DNA of 41,561 nt from Burkholderiaceae bacterium (GCA_024710165.1 JANJVG010000051.1:1-41561); one strand, 5' to 3'; counted from the stretch's first letter, positions 27,275-36,740 are shown. A program made the numbers and translations. The notes: generated from the letters alone by a model not told the origin.

Positions 27275-28828
27275 TCAGCGCAGGCGCTGCAACAACCCTG
27301 CGGTCGAGGCATCGAGCCCGGCCACATCACCAGTGGCCAGGCGCTGCAGCAGATCGTGCGCCAGCACCTTGCCCAGCTCCACGCCCCACTGGTCAAAGCT
27401 GTTGATGCCCCAGAGGCTGCCACTGGCAAAAACGCGGTGCTCCTGCAGGGAAATCAGGGCGCCGAGCGATGCCGGTGTCAGCGCCTCCAGCAACACAAAG
27501 GTGCTGGGCCGGTTGCCCGGGCAATGGCGGTGGGCATCGTCGCCGGAGCGCCCCAGCATCAAGGCCTGCGACTGTGCCAGGGCGTTGGCCAGCAGCATCC
27601 CATGGTGGCCGTGAAACGGGTGCGCACAGCGATGCACCGCCACGATTTCGAGCGGCAACACATCGCGGCCCTGGTGCAGCATCTGGAAAAAGGCGTGCTG
27701 CCCGTTGCTTCCGGGCTCCCCCCACAGCACGGGCGAGGTGGCCATGGGCAGCACGCGGCCGGCCAGGTCCACGCGCTTGCCGTTGCTCTCCATCTCCAGT
27801 TGCTGCAGATAGGCGGGCAGGCGCTGCAACCCGGCGTGGTAAGGCGCCAGGCAACGGCTGTTGAAGCCATGGAAATTGCGGTACCAGATATCCAGCAAGG
27901 CCAGGCGTACCGGCAGGTTCTGCTCCAGTGCAGCCGTGCGGAAATGCTCGTCCATGGCATGGGCGCCGGCCAGCAGACTGCGGAAACCCTCACTCCCGAT
28001 GGCAATGGCCAGCGGCAGTCCAATCGCCGACCACAGCGAATAACGCCCGCCCACCCAGTCCCAGAAACCGAACGTGCGCGTCATGCCCAGGGTCCGCGCC
28101 GCCTCCACATTCACCGTCAGCGCAGTGAAATGGCGCGCCACGTCGCGCCCCCCCTGATCGGTGAACCATGCCAGCGCAGAGCGGGCGTTGGTCATGGTCT
28201 CGATGGTGGTGAAGTTCTTGGACGCCACCAGGAACAGCGTGCGCTCGGGCCGCAGGCCGCGCAGCACGCCGTGCAGCTCATGTCCGTCAATGTTCGAGAC
28301 AAAATGGAAGCGCTTGCCCGGCGCGCGCCAGGCATCGAGCGCCTGCACTGCCATGTGGGGCCCCAGGTCCGATCCGCCGATGCCGATGTTCACCACGTCG
28401 GTGATGCCATCGTCCGCACGCACTGCGTCGGCATAGGCCAGCAGGGCATCGAGCGTGGCATGCACCTGGGCCAGGGCCGGCGCCATGAAAGGCAGGTCGC
28501 CGGGCAGCGCCAGCCCCGCCGGCCGGCGCAGCAGGGTGTGCAGCGCTGCGCGCCCCTCGGTGCAGTTGACGCTCTGACCGGCGAACATGGCGTCGCGCCG
28601 CCGCTCCAGGCCGCAGCTGCGCGCCATGTCCAGCAGCAGGGCCTCGGCCTGCCGATCCCAGAGGTTTTTGGACAGGTCGGCAAACACCTGGGGGGCTGCC
28701 TGGCTGAAGTGCTCGAAACGCCGGGCATCGCCAGCAAAGGCCTGGCGCAGGTCCAGGCTGCGCCCTGCGGCGTCGAAATGGGCGCTCAGCAGCGGCCACT
28801 GCGGCGTTTCATCGCAACGAAGGAACAT
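27275..28828 (-). CDS. pgi: Glucose-6-phosphate isomerase
   Basis: 517 residues. Interconverts glucose-6-phosphate and fructose-6-phosphate in the cytoplasm. Family signatures are intact: VVNIGIGGSDLGPHMAVQAL, SNIDGHELHGVL, FLVASKNFTTIETMTNA, DWVGGRYSLWSAIGLPLA (signature 1), QLEMESNGKRV with the catalytic Glu, and GSLWGINSFDQWGVELGK (signature 2). I use the ATG at 28828 (MFLRCDETPQW); a GTG 12 codons upstream is possible. It is the last of three minus-strand genes transcribed as tal, the KAS III-like gene and pgi, with gaps of 60 and 75 bp, and lies near a HexR-type regulator. The three may form one operon. Confidence 0.96.
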   Translation of the reverse strand: MFLRCDETPQWPLLSAHFDAAGRSLDLRQAFAGDARRFEHFSQAAPQVFADLSKNLWDRQAEALLLDMARSCGLERRRDAMFAGQSVNCTEGRAALHTLLRRPAGLALPGDLPFMAPALAQVHATLDALLAYADAVRADDGITDVVNIGIGGSDLGPHMAVQALDAWRAPGKRFHFVSNIDGHELHGVLRGLRPERTLFLVASKNFTTIETMTNARSALAWFTDQGGRDVARHFTALTVNVEAARTLGMTRTFGFWDWVGGRYSLWSAIGLPLAIAIGSEGFRSLLAGAHAMDEHFRTAALEQNLPVRLALLDIWYRNFHGFNSRCLAPYHAGLQRLPAYLQQLEMESNGKRVDLAGRVLPMATSPVLWGEPGSNGQHAFFQMLHQGRDVLPLEIVAVHRCAHPFHGHHGMLLANALAQSQALMLGRSGDDAHRHCPGNRPSTFVLLEALTPASLGALISLQEHRVFASGSLWGINSFDQWGVELGKVLAHDLLQRLATGDVAGLDASTAGLLQRLR

Positions 28829-28903
28829 GTCGGTCGTCAAGCAAGCCACCGCCGCCCATGGCACGGCACAGACGCAGTACCGGAGGGCATGGGCTGCTTC
28901 ACT

Positions 28904-30022
28904 TCAGCGCTTGCACACCACCACGCTACCGACAGAGTAGCCTGCACCAAACGAGCAGATCACGCCCAGATCCCCGGAAGAGAGGTCGGCGCGGTGCTTG
29001 TGGAAGGCGATGATGGAGCCTGCCGAGGCCGTGTTGGCAAACTCATCGAGAATGAGCGGGGCCACTTCCGGGCTGGCATCGCCCACCAGCTTCTTGATCA
29101 CCAGCTGGTTCATGCCCTGGTTGGCCTGGTGCAGCCAGAAGCGGCGCACGGCGGCGGGCGCGTGGCCCAGATCGGCCAGGTGGCCTTCGATATGGGCCGC
29201 TGCAATCGGCACCACTTCCTTGAACACTTTGCGGCCCTCCTGGCGGAAGGTCTTGTCCCGCGCGTTCGGGTCGCTGTCCTCGCTGCGGTTGAGGAAGCCG
29301 AAGTTGTTGCGGATGTTGTTGGAAAACTGCGTGACCAGGCGCGTGCCCAGCACGTCCCACTGGTCGGCAGCGGTGGCACTCTCGGCACGCTCGACGACCA
29401 CCGCCGTGCAGACATCGCCGAAGATGAAATGGCAGTCGCGGTCGTTCCAGGCCTGGTGACCCGAGGTGATCTCGGGGTTGACCACGAGCACGCATTTGGC
29501 GCTGCCGGTACGCACCGCGTTGACCGCCTGCTCGATGGCGAAGGTGGCCGACGAGCAGGCCACGTTCATGTCGAAGCCATAGCCGCCCGCACCCAGCGCC
29601 TGCTGGATCTCGATGGCCATGGCCGGGTAGGCACGCTGCATGTTGGCGGCGGCGCACAGCACGGCGTCGACATCCGCACCGGTCTTGCCGGCGTTTGCCA
29701 GTGCCTCCCGGCCCGCTGCCACGGCAATTTCGGCCATCAGCGAAAGCTGGTCGTCCGGGCGTTCGGCAAAGCGCGGATACATGCGCGTGGGGTCGAGGAT
29801 GCCGCTCTTTTCCAGCACATAGCGTTGCTGGATGCCCGAGGCCTTTTCGATGAATTCGACACTGGAATAGGTCAGCGGCTCGCGCGTGCCGGCGGCAATG
29901 GCCTCGGCGTGGCGTTCGTTTTCCAGATCCACATAGCGGTTGAAGGATTCAACCAGTTCGGCGTTGGTGATGGTGTGCGCAGGCTGGAAGAGGCCCGTGC
30001 CGCTGATGACGACTGAGTGCAT
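28904..30022 (-). CDS. Beta-ketoacyl-ACP synthase III-like enzyme (FabH superfamily)
   Basis: 372 residues, longer than E. coli FabH (317). The thiolase-fold catalytic triad is visible as Cys156 (NVACSSATFAIEQAV), His298 (FWLHQANQGMNQLV) and Asn330 (EFANTASAGSII), with the C-terminal GDLGVICSFGAGYSVGSVVV. Such enzymes condense an acyl-CoA with malonyl-ACP or a related partner. The long N-terminal insert (FNRYVDLENERHAEAIAAGTREPLTYSSVEFIEKASGI) marks a betaproteobacterial subgroup distinct from housekeeping FabH, and no fatty acid genes are nearby, so a specialised acyl transfer is possible. The start ATG (MHSVVISGTGLF) has AGGAA upstream. It sits between tal and pgi on the same strand, an odd setting for a lipid enzyme. 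Confidence 0.9.
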   Translation of the reverse strand: MHSVVISGTGLFQPAHTITNAELVESFNRYVDLENERHAEAIAAGTREPLTYSSVEFIEKASGIQQRYVLEKSGILDPTRMYPRFAERPDDQLSLMAEIAVAAGREALANAGKTGADVDAVLCAAANMQRAYPAMAIEIQQALGAGGYGFDMNVACSSATFAIEQAVNAVRTGSAKCVLVVNPEITSGHQAWNDRDCHFIFGDVCTAVVVERAESATAADQWDVLGTRLVTQFSNNIRNNFGFLNRSEDSDPNARDKTFRQEGRKVFKEVVPIAAAHIEGHLADLGHAPAAVRRFWLHQANQGMNQLVIKKLVGDASPEVAPLILDEFANTASAGSIIAFHKHRADLSSGDLGVICSFGAGYSVGSVVVCKR

Positions 30023-30082
30023 AAACAATTCCTGTGGCCCAAATGACAGGCGCAAGGCGCAAGTGTAACGAGGCACGCCCGA

Positions 30083-31030
30083 TCAGGCGGCAAGGATGAG
30101 TTGCTCCAGCTTCACGGTATCGACGGCAAAGGCCCGAATGCCCTCGGCCAGCTTTTCGGTGCCCATGGGGTCGTCGTTCAGGGCGTAGCGGAAGCCCGCC
30201 TCGTCGTACTGGACAAACGGCAGGTCCATGGCGCGCGCCGCGTCGGCGTCCAGCGCGCGCGGCAGCGGGGCCTCGGTGCCGGCCAGCTGGGCCAGCAGGT
30301 CGGGGGCGATGGTGAGCAGGTCGCACCCCGCCAGCGCAGTGATCTGGCCGACGTTGCGAAAACTCGCGCCCATGACTTCGGTGGCGATACCAAAGCGCTT
30401 GTAGTGGTTGAAGATGCGGCGCACCGATTGCACGCCGGGGTCGTTGGCCCCGGCCATCGCAGCCTCATTCCAGTTCGCACCCGCCTGCTTCTTGTACCAG
30501 TCGTAAATGCGGCCGACAAACGGCGAGATCAATTGCACCTTGGCCTGGCCGCAGGCCACCGCCTGGCAAAACGAGAACAGCAGCGTGAGGTTGGTGTGGA
30601 TGCCCTTGCTCTCGAGCTTGCGCGCTGCCTCGATGCCCTCCCAGGTCGCGGCGATCTTGATGAGCACGCGGTCGATGTGGATGCCCTCGGCCTGGTAGAG
30701 CTCGATGATGCGCTCGGCGCGCGACACCGTGGCGCTGGTATCGAAGCTCAGGCGCGCATCGACCTCGGTGGACACCCGGCCCGGGATGATCGACAGGATT
30801 TCGCAACCGAAACGCACCAGCAGGCGGTCGATGATCTCGTCCATGGGGCGGTTCTTCCACTGCGCCACGGTGGACTGCAGCAGGGGTGCGTACTCGGGCT
30901 TTTGCACCGCCTTGAGGATCAGTGACGGGTTGGTGGTGGCGTCGCGCGGCTGGAACTGTGCCAGTTGGTGAAAATCGCCGGTGTCGGCCACCACGGTGGT
31001 GAACTGTCTGAGTGCGTCGAGCTGGTGCAT
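30083..31030 (-). CDS. tal: Transaldolase
   Basis: 315 residues, close to E. coli TalB (317). It moves a dihydroxyacetone unit between sedoheptulose-7-phosphate and glyceraldehyde-3-phosphate in the non-oxidative pentose phosphate pathway. The Schiff-base lysine is Lys125 in [19 protein letters not shown] (Asp16) and the class signature [11 protein letters not shown] are present. The start ATG ([10 protein letters not shown]) has GAGGA 5 nt upstream. It is divergent from the HexR-type regulator across 129 bp, which contains a palindrome and repeated GGTTACA motifs, so regulation by that protein is likely. It heads the run tal, KAS III-like, pgi. Confidence 0.96.
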   Translation of the reverse strand: MHQLDALRQFTTVVADTGDFHQLAQFQPRDATTNPSLILKAVQKPEYAPLLQSTVAQWKNRPMDEIIDRLLVRFGCEILSIIPGRVSTEVDARLSFDTSATVSRAERIIELYQAEGIHIDRVLIKIAATWEGIEAARKLESKGIHTNLTLLFSFCQAVACGQAKVQLISPFVGRIYDWYKKQAGANWNEAAMAGANDPGVQSVRRIFNHYKRFGIATEVMGASFRNVGQITALAGCDLLTIAPDLLAQLAGTEAPLPRALDADAARAMDLPFVQYDEAGFRYALNDDPMGTEKLAEGIRAFAVDTVKLEQLILAA

Positions 31031-31098
31031 GCAAATCCTCGTTGGTCGGTGGGGCGGGCCTGCGGGCGCCACAAAACCCTGAAGTGTATGCGCCGGCT

Positions 31099-31128
31099 GG
31101 TTACAAGGCCGCATGAAACCGGGTTACA
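31099..31128. promoter_or_regulatory. Candidate HexR-type operator between tal and the regulator gene
   Basis: A 15-bp imperfect palindrome TGAAACCGGGTTACA lies at 31114-31128 (one mismatch between arms). The half-site GGTTACA also occurs at 31099-31105, 23 bp upstream. The 15-bp size and the TG(T)A...TTACA edges agree with the HexR operator as I recall it (TGTARTWWWAYTACA), although the centre here is GC-rich. The position, between divergent tal and regulator starts, suits autoregulation plus control of tal. Confidence 0.45.
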
Positions 31129-31159
31129 TTTCGGGCCAGTTCCAACCATCGCCCACACC

Positions 31160-32005
31160 ATGCTGGACCGCATCACCGCATCCCTGCCCTCGCTGGCCCC
31201 GGCCGAGCAACGCGTCGCCAAGCTCGTGCTGCAAGATGCCCGTGCCTTTGCCCGCCTGCCCGTGCGCGAGCTGGCCGAGCGCGCCCATGTGAGCAAGCCC
31301 ACCGTGGTGCGCTTTTGCCGCAGCATGGGCTACGACGGGCTGGCCGACTTCAAGCTGAAACTGGCCGGCAGCGTGAGCGAGGGCGTGCCCTTCATCCACC
31401 GCAGCGTGGACGCCGACGACAAGACCGGCGACGTGCTGGTGAAGGTGGTGGACAACGCCGTGGCGGCCTTCCTGCAATACCGCAACGCGGCCAGCACGCT
31501 AGCTCTTGAGCGTGCTGCGGTCGCCCTGGCCGCCACCTGGAAGACCGGCCGCCGCATCGAGTTCTATGGGGCAGGCAATTCCGGCATCGTGGCGCAGGAC
31601 GCGCAGCACAAGTTCTTCCGCCTGGGCGTCACCAGCATTGCCACCAGCGACGGCCACATGCAGGTGATGAGCGCCACGCTGCTGGGCCCGGGCGACTGCC
31701 TGGTGATCATCTCGAACTCGGGCCGCACCCGCGACCTGATGGATGCCGCCGACATTGCGCGCAAGAACGGCGCTACCACCATCGCGATCACGGCCAGCGG
31801 CTCGCCACTGGCCAGCACCTGCGCTATTCACCTCGCGGCCGACCACCCAGAGGGTTACGACCGCTACAGCCCCATGGTCTCGCGCCTGCTGCACCTGCTC
31901 ATCATTGATGTGCTGGCCACCTGTGTGGCGCTGCGCATCGGCAGCCCGTTGCAGCCCATCCTGCAGCAGATGAAGGATAACCTGCGCGCCAAGCGCTACA
32001 CCTGA
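31160..32005 (+). CDS. hexR: HexR-like transcriptional regulator (MurR/RpiR family)
   Basis: 281 residues. The N-terminal HTH_6 domain (MLDRITASLPSLAPAEQRVAKLVLQD ... ELAERAHVSKPTVVRFCRSMGYDGLADFKLKLAGSV) is followed by a SIS sugar-phosphate-binding domain (about 125-255; FYGAGNSGIVAQDAQHKFFRLG, VIISNSGRTRDLMDAADIARKNGATTIAIT). The linker EGVPFIHRSVDADD and the end of the SIS domain (PMVSRLLHLLIIDVLATCVALR) are close to E. coli HexR. HexR represses central sugar genes and is released by 2-keto-3-deoxy-6-phosphogluconate. Adjacency to tal and pgi supports this assignment. The start ATG lies 129 bp from the tal start. A dispersed repeat begins 3 bp after the stop. Confidence 0.85.
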   Translation: MLDRITASLPSLAPAEQRVAKLVLQDARAFARLPVRELAERAHVSKPTVVRFCRSMGYDGLADFKLKLAGSVSEGVPFIHRSVDADDKTGDVLVKVVDNAVAAFLQYRNAASTLALERAAVALAATWKTGRRIEFYGAGNSGIVAQDAQHKFFRLGVTSIATSDGHMQVMSATLLGPGDCLVIISNSGRTRDLMDAADIARKNGATTIAITASGSPLASTCAIHLAADHPEGYDRYSPMVSRLLHLLIIDVLATCVALRIGSPLQPILQQMKDNLRAKRYT

Positions 32006-32007
32006 AT

Positions 32008-32070
32008 GCTATAAAAAATAGAGCTACTAGCGCTTTCAGTTCAATGGCATCAGATACAAAAAAACCTGAA
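32008..32070 (+). repeat. Dispersed AGCT/GCGCTT repeat, copy between hexR-like gene and PEBP gene
   Basis: Contains AAAAAATAGAGCTACTAGCG followed by CTTTCAGTTCAATGGC, then an A tract and CCTGAAAAC. It fills most of the 105-bp gap between two convergent genes and may help end both transcripts. Confidence 0.65.
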
Positions 32071-32110
32071 AACATTGTGTGATATGCGCTGACTGCTCTC
32101 TTTTTTGATT

Positions 32111-32605
32111 TCAGCGGCTGTAGGTCGAGGTGAATGTGGCCCTGGCCAGGGTGTTGGCGTTGACCATGAAGCCGGCCAGCGCAGCGGAGGCATCGTCTGG
32201 AATCTCCAGCTTCTCCACGCCCAGCGCGTGCACCGTGAAGATATAGCGGTGCGGCTTGTCGCCCGGCGGCGGGCAGACGCCACCCCAGGCAAAACTGCCG
32301 TAGTCGTTGCGAATCTGGCGGGCCCCGGCCGGCAGCCCGGCGCCCCCCTGGGCACCCGCATGGGGTGCCAGTTGTGCGCAGGTTGCGGGTACATCCACCA
32401 CAAACCAGTGCCACCAGCCCGAGCCGGTGGGCGCGTCGGGGTCGTACACGGTCACGGCAAAGCTCTTGGTGCCCTCGGGCGCGCCGCTCCACTGCAGGGC
32501 GGGCGATTCGTTGCGGCCCGAGCAGCCAAAGCCGTTGAACTCGAAATGCGGCGGCACGGTGCCGCCGCTGGGGATGTCGGGGCTGGAGAGGGTGAATGCG
32601 GTCAT
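32111..32605 (-). CDS. YbhB/YbcL family PEBP-like protein
   Basis: 164 residues. A phosphatidylethanolamine-binding-protein (Raf kinase inhibitor-like) fold. Family blocks: FTLSSPDIPSGGTVPPHFEFNGFGCSGRNESPALQWSGAPEGTKSFAVTVYDPDAPTGSGWWHWFVVDVP, NDYGSFAWGGVCPPPGDKPHRYIFTVHAL and ANTLARATFTSTYSR. The conserved DPDAP and GPxPPxGDxPHRY ligand-pocket motifs are present, the latter as GVCPPPGDKPHRY. There is no signal peptide, so it is cytoplasmic. The cellular role of bacterial members is not established. The start ATG has AAGGAG upstream. A 42-bp gap separates it from the upstream 5'-nucleotidase on the same strand, so they may be co-transcribed. Confidence 0.93.
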   Translation of the reverse strand: MTAFTLSSPDIPSGGTVPPHFEFNGFGCSGRNESPALQWSGAPEGTKSFAVTVYDPDAPTGSGWWHWFVVDVPATCAQLAPHAGAQGGAGLPAGARQIRNDYGSFAWGGVCPPPGDKPHRYIFTVHALGVEKLEIPDDASAALAGFMVNANTLARATFTSTYSR

Positions 32606-32647
32606 GGGGAAACTCCTTTCACAGATAGGCTGCCCAGTATGCCCGCT

Positions 32648-34558
32648 TCACGGCGCTCCGCTCGTGCCCTGGAAATGGCGCGTGCTGTACAGCTCCGGCG
32701 GCAGGCGGTTCAGCAGCGGCAGGCCACTGGTGGCGTCTTTGGGCTGGTTCTCGATGTAGCTGAAAAAGACGTCGGCATCGAGCACGCCGATGTCCAGGCG
32801 GCGCGCAGCAGGCACGGCGGCCAGGGTTTTGTAACCGTCACCGCCGGTGGCGTTGAAGCTCAGCACAAACAGCCGGTAGGTCCTGGTGGCGTCCAGGGGC
32901 GCCCACGCGCCACTGGTGCGGTCGCGCACCTCGATGGCGCTGACGCGCTGGCCCTTGGCGGCGGCGGCGTTCACGTCAAAGCGCATGCCGCCGGTGTAGG
33001 GGTAGGGCCCGGTCGAACCGCCCGGACCATACACCGCCTCCAGACCGTCTTCGAGCATGCCCTGGACCTCCTTGCCCGTCACATCCAGGCGGAACAGCAT
33101 GTTGCCAAAGGGCAGCACCTGGATGGCCTGGGCAGCCGTCACCGGCCCCCGCAGGGGAATGCGCACCCCGCCACCACTTTGCAGGGAAATGTCAGCGCCG
33201 CCGTAGCGGGCGTTGGCCACCTCCAGATAGGCCTGCGCCACCAGTTGCTGGATGTCGCCGCCGCGCAGGCTCACGCTGCCCTCGGCATTGCAGGCGGCGC
33301 TGGAGCGGCTGTAGTCGGCCGATCCGGGGCCACCGGGCACGCGACGCGAGCACAGTTCGGCTGGCGCTGTGGCCACCACGGTCTGGTTGAACACGGCCAC
33401 GCGCTCCTGGTAGGGCTTGAGCACAGCGGCCGCAGCCGCATGCGGCGCGGTCGTGCGCAAAAAGCCACTGGCCGCCACACTGGCCTGCAGGGCCTTCTTT
33501 TCGGCATCGGTGGGTGCTTTGCCGCCGATGGTGAAGTTGTCGCCGATCAGCACATGCGGCGTGCCGGTGCAGCTTTGCACGTCGCCACGCTCGTCAAACG
33601 TCACTTTCAGCTCACCCACAGCCTGCGCATACTCCCAGGCTTGCACCACGCAAACGGTTTTGCCGTCCTTGTCGGTCAGGCGCGTCGGGTAGCTGCCCGC
33701 CGGGTTGCCCACGCCGCGCGCCTTGAGGGTGTCGGGGCCCAGCAGGGTGTGCGAGTCGCCGCCCACCACCACGTCCACGCCGCGGAGCTGGGCGGCGAGC
33801 TGTTGGTCGAGTTCGTATCCGACGTGGCTCAGCAGCACAATCTTGTTCACGCCCTGGGCCCGCAGCAGGTCAATCTGGCGCTGCGCTGCCACGGCCTCGC
33901 CTTCGAACGTGGTGTCGGCATCGGGGCTGGACGAAATCTTGGTTTTTTGCGCAACCGTGAGGCCGACCAGGCCGATCTTCTGGCCGCCGCGCTCGAGCAC
34001 GGTCGACGGCAGCACGGCGCCCGGCGCCCGGGTGGCGTTCAACGCGGACTGGGCGCCAAACTGCACGTTGGCGCTCAGCGCCGGCGTCTTGCAACTGCCT
34101 TTGCGCAGCTGGTCGAGGAAGCCCTTGAGCCCCGCATCGCCCTTGTCGAACTCGTGGTTGCCGAGCGTGAAGGCGTCAAAGCACACGGTGTTCATCAGCG
34201 CCGCGTCGGCCTCGCCGTCGGCGCCTGCGCGGTTGAAGTACAGCGTGCCGGTGAGCGCATCGCCTGCATGCAATTTCAGCACGTGGGGGCCGGCGGCTCT
34301 GGCCAGCTCATCAAAGGCCGTGGCCACGCGGGCAAAACCGCCTGCGTCCACCGCCACGGCCACGGGGGTGCCGCTGCCGGCATCGAGCTGCAGCGTGCGG
34401 CTCTTGCCTTCCAGCGTGGAATGGTGGTCGTTGATGTGCAGCAGGGTCAGTGTGTAAAGCTGCGGTGCGTCATCCGATCCGCCACAGGCGCTCAACAGCC
34501 CCGCCGCCGCCAGTGCCCATGCTGCCGCGCGCAGCGGCGCTCCCAGGTGCTTGTGCAT
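32648..34558 (-). CDS. Lipoprotein 5'-nucleotidase/UshA-type metallophosphatase
   Basis: 636 residues. A lipoprotein signal peptide with lipobox LLSAC (Cys25), followed by GGSDD, so it is probably anchored to the outer membrane. The N-terminal metallophosphatase domain has the dimetal motifs LLHINDHHS, LHAGDALTG, FTLGNHEFDKG and VVVGGDSHT. The C-terminal 5'-nucleotidase domain (about 355-590) carries LQSGGGVRIPLRGPVTAAQAIQVLPFGN and FNATGGDGY. Such enzymes dephosphorylate extracytoplasmic nucleotides for salvage. The start ATG (MHKHLGAPLR) has GGGAG upstream. It follows the peptide transporter operon on the same strand across a 188-bp gap holding a dispersed repeat. Confidence 0.93.
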   Translation of the reverse strand: MHKHLGAPLRAAAWALAAAGLLSACGGSDDAPQLYTLTLLHINDHHSTLEGKSRTLQLDAGSGTPVAVAVDAGGFARVATAFDELARAAGPHVLKLHAGDALTGTLYFNRAGADGEADAALMNTVCFDAFTLGNHEFDKGDAGLKGFLDQLRKGSCKTPALSANVQFGAQSALNATRAPGAVLPSTVLERGGQKIGLVGLTVAQKTKISSSPDADTTFEGEAVAAQRQIDLLRAQGVNKIVLLSHVGYELDQQLAAQLRGVDVVVGGDSHTLLGPDTLKARGVGNPAGSYPTRLTDKDGKTVCVVQAWEYAQAVGELKVTFDERGDVQSCTGTPHVLIGDNFTIGGKAPTDAEKKALQASVAASGFLRTTAPHAAAAAVLKPYQERVAVFNQTVVATAPAELCSRRVPGGPGSADYSRSSAACNAEGSVSLRGGDIQQLVAQAYLEVANARYGGADISLQSGGGVRIPLRGPVTAAQAIQVLPFGNMLFRLDVTGKEVQGMLEDGLEAVYGPGGSTGPYPYTGGMRFDVNAAAAKGQRVSAIEVRDRTSGAWAPLDATRTYRLFVLSFNATGGDGYKTLAAVPAARRLDIGVLDADVFFSYIENQPKDATSGLPLLNRLPPELYSTRHFQGTSGAP

Positions 34559-34659
34559 GTTCCAACTCCCTCGGTGTGTTTGTATCAGAGCCACCGATGG
34601 TGGCCGCACTGCGTGACAAACCCGTGAAGGAGCAGAACAGGCGGGGCGCCGTCACACCG

Positions 34660-34722
34660 AAAAATGCAAAGCCAAATCAGCCTCTAGCCCTTATGGATAA
34701 AGCGCTAGCAGCTCTTTATTTG
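34660..34722 (-). repeat. Dispersed AGCT/GCGCTT repeat, copy between peptide transporter operon and 5'-nucleotidase
   Basis: On the minus strand it reads AAATAAAGAGCTGCTAGCGC, then TTTATCCATAAGGGCTAGAGGCTGATTTGGC. This is the most complete copy in the window and the best guide to the consensus. It lies just after the last transporter gene (stop at 34747) and may end that transcript. Confidence 0.7.
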
Positions 34723-34746
34723 GGAGCACTGAGTGTGCTATGCCGC

Positions 34747-35766
34747 TTAAATCCGCCCCTCTTCCACCGCGTGGCAGGCAATGCGGATGCCGCCCAGCGT
34801 GAGCAGCTGGGGCCGCTCGGTGCGGCAGCGCTCGTTGACGTGCGGGCAGCGCGGGTTGAAGGCGCAGCCCGGTGGCGGGTTCAGCGGGTTGGGCACTTCA
34901 CCCTGTACGGGGGTGCGCGCCTTGCCGGTGTCATGCATCTTGGGGATGGCGTCCAGCAACATGCGCGTGTAGGGATGGCGCGGGTTGTCGAACAGGGTGT
35001 GCTTGTCGGCCAGCTCCACCAGGCGCCCCAGGTACATCACGCCCACCTGGTCGCTCACGTGGCGCACCACGGCCAGGTTGTGGCTGATGAACAGGTAGGT
35101 AAGCTGCTGCTCGCGCTGCAGGTCCTTCATGATGTTGAGCACCTGCGCCTGCACCGACACGTCCAGCGCGCTGGTGGGCTCATCGCACACCAGGAACTCG
35201 GGCTTGGTGGCCAGGGCACGGGCAATGGAGATGCGCTGGCGCTGGCCGCCCGAGAACTGGTGCGGGTACTTGGCCATGTCCAGCGGCGACAGGCCGACGG
35301 ACTGCAGCAATTCGCCCACACGTGCCTTGAGCTGCGCCTTGTCGGTGATGAGGCCATGCTCCTTGAGGGGTTCGCCAATGATGTCTTCCACCAACCAGCG
35401 CGGGTTGAGGCTGGCGTACGGGTCCTGGAAGATCATCTGGATGCGTCGGCGCATGGCCTTGGCGTTGTTGCCCTTGAAGGCGGCATGTGCATCCTGCCCG
35501 TCGAAGGTGAGGCCACCGCGCGTGGGCTCGTACAAGCCCACCAGCAGGCGCGCCACGGTGCTCTTGCCGCAGCCCGACTCGCCCACCAGGGCCAGGGTCT
35601 TGCCCTTTTCGATCTCGAAGCTCACGCCATCGACGGCATGCAGCAGCGTGCGCGGCTTGCCTTCGAGCACGCGGTTGAGCCAGGGGGCAGACACATCAAA
35701 GGTGCGCGCCAGGTCGTGCGCCTGCACCAGGGGCTGGGGGGCGGTGTTCAGGGCGGCGGCGCTCAT
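34747..35766 (-). CDS. Peptide ABC transporter ATP-binding subunit (DppF/OppF type)
   Basis: 339 residues. Walker [10 protein letters not shown]-loop [13 protein letters not shown], signature [15 protein letters not shown], Walker [13 protein letters not shown] and switch His in [14 protein letters not shown]. The C-terminal oligopeptide-transporter extension with cysteines ([15 protein letters not shown]) marks the Dpp/Opp family. It energises import of peptides together with the other ATPase subunit; its start overlaps that gene's stop by 4 nt (ATGA), typical of translational coupling. It is the last transporter gene of the operon. Whether the substrate is di-, oligo- or N-acyl peptides cannot be read from this subunit. 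Confidence 0.95.
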   Translation of the reverse strand: MSAAALNTAPQPLVQAHDLARTFDVSAPWLNRVLEGKPRTLLHAVDGVSFEIEKGKTLALVGESGCGKSTVARLLVGLYEPTRGGLTFDGQDAHAAFKGNNAKAMRRRIQMIFQDPYASLNPRWLVEDIIGEPLKEHGLITDKAQLKARVGELLQSVGLSPLDMAKYPHQFSGGQRQRISIARALATKPEFLVCDEPTSALDVSVQAQVLNIMKDLQREQQLTYLFISHNLAVVRHVSDQVGVMYLGRLVELADKHTLFDNPRHPYTRMLLDAIPKMHDTGKARTPVQGEVPNPLNPPPGCAFNPRCPHVNERCRTERPQLLTLGGIRIACHAVEEGRI

Positions 35767-36740
35767 GCGGTCACCTCGCTGTGTGCGGCGTGCAGCCAGC
35801 AGGCAGCGCGTGTGGCACCCGCGGCCATCAGGTCGGGGCGCTCCTGCAGGCAGCGGTCGAAGGTGCGGGTGCAGCGCGGATTGAAGGCGCAGCCCTTGGG
35901 GATGGCGTTGAGGCGGGGCATGGCTCCGTCGATCTGGTTGAGGCGCTCGCGGTCTTGCTCCATGTCGGGGATGGAGGCCATGAGGCCCACGGTGTAAGGA
36001 TGGGCGGGGTGGTTGATAACTTCGTGCACGGGGCCAATCTCGGCAATGCGGCCTGCGTACAACACGGCCACACGGTCGCAGGTTTCGGCGATCACGCCCA
36101 TGTCGTGCGTGATGAGCATGACCGCAGCGCCGCGCGATTTGCAGATGTTCTTGAGCAACTGGATGATCTGCGCCTGGATGGACACGTCCAGCGCCGTGGT
36201 GGGTTCGTCGGCAACGATGAGCTTGGGCTCGGCCGCCAGAGCCAACGCAATCACCACGCGCTGGCGCATGCCGCCGGAGAACTGGTGCGGATAGTGATCG
36301 ATGCGCTGCTCGGCCGCCGGAATACCGGTGTCGCGCAGCAACTGGATGGCCCGCTCGCGCGCCTCGCCAGGGGTGACGGGCAGGTGGGTGAGGATGGTTT
36401 CGGTGAGCTGCCGCCCCACGGTGTACAGCGGGTTGAGCGAGGTCAGCGGGTCCTGGAAGATGGCGCCGATATGCCGCCCGCGGATGTGGCGCATCTGCTC
36501 ATGGCCGAGGTTGTCGATGCGCTGGCCTTCGAGCACGATCTGGCCCGAGGCCACGCGGCCCGGCGGCTCCAGCAGGCCGATGATGGCCGCGCCGGTGAGC
36601 GATTTGCCCGCGCCCGATTCGCCCACCACACCCAGGATCTCGCCAGGTGCGATGGAGAAGGAGATGTCGTCCAGCGCGCGCAGGGTACCGCGACGGCCCG
36701 GAAATTCGACAACGAGGTTTTTGACTTCTAAAAGAGACAT
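35763..36740 (-). CDS. Peptide ABC transporter ATP-binding subunit (DppD/OppD type)
   Basis: 325 residues. Walker [10 protein letters not shown]-loop [19 protein letters not shown], signature [15 protein letters not shown], Walker [13 protein letters not shown] and switch His [14 protein letters not shown]. The C-terminal extension [15 protein letters not shown] is present as in other Dpp/Opp ATPases. It forms the ATPase heterodimer with the following gene, which overlaps it by 4 nt. It is separated from the upstream permease gene by 172 bp that contain a GC-rich repeat hairpin, an unusual gap within this otherwise compact operon. Confidence 0.95.
   Translation of the reverse strand: MSLLEVKNLVVEFPGRRGTLRALDDISFSIAPGEILGVVGESGAGKSLTGAAIIGLLEPPGRVASGQIVLEGQRIDNLGHEQMRHIRGRHIGAIFQDPLTSLNPLYTVGRQLTETILTHLPVTPGEARERAIQLLRDTGIPAAEQRIDHYPHQFSGGMRQRVVIALALAAEPKLIVADEPTTALDVSIQAQIIQLLKNICKSRGAAVMLITHDMGVIAETCDRVAVLYAGRIAEIGPVHEVINHPAHPYTVGLMASIPDMEQDRERLNQIDGAMPRLNAIPKGCAFNPRCTRTFDRCLQERPDLMAAGATRAACWLHAAHSEVTA

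Noticed and set aside
27356..30016. An 886-codon open frame on the plus strand across pgi and the KAS III-like gene
   Set aside because: It spans two well-recognised minus-strand genes and their intergenic gap, and the translation has shadow-like composition without domains.
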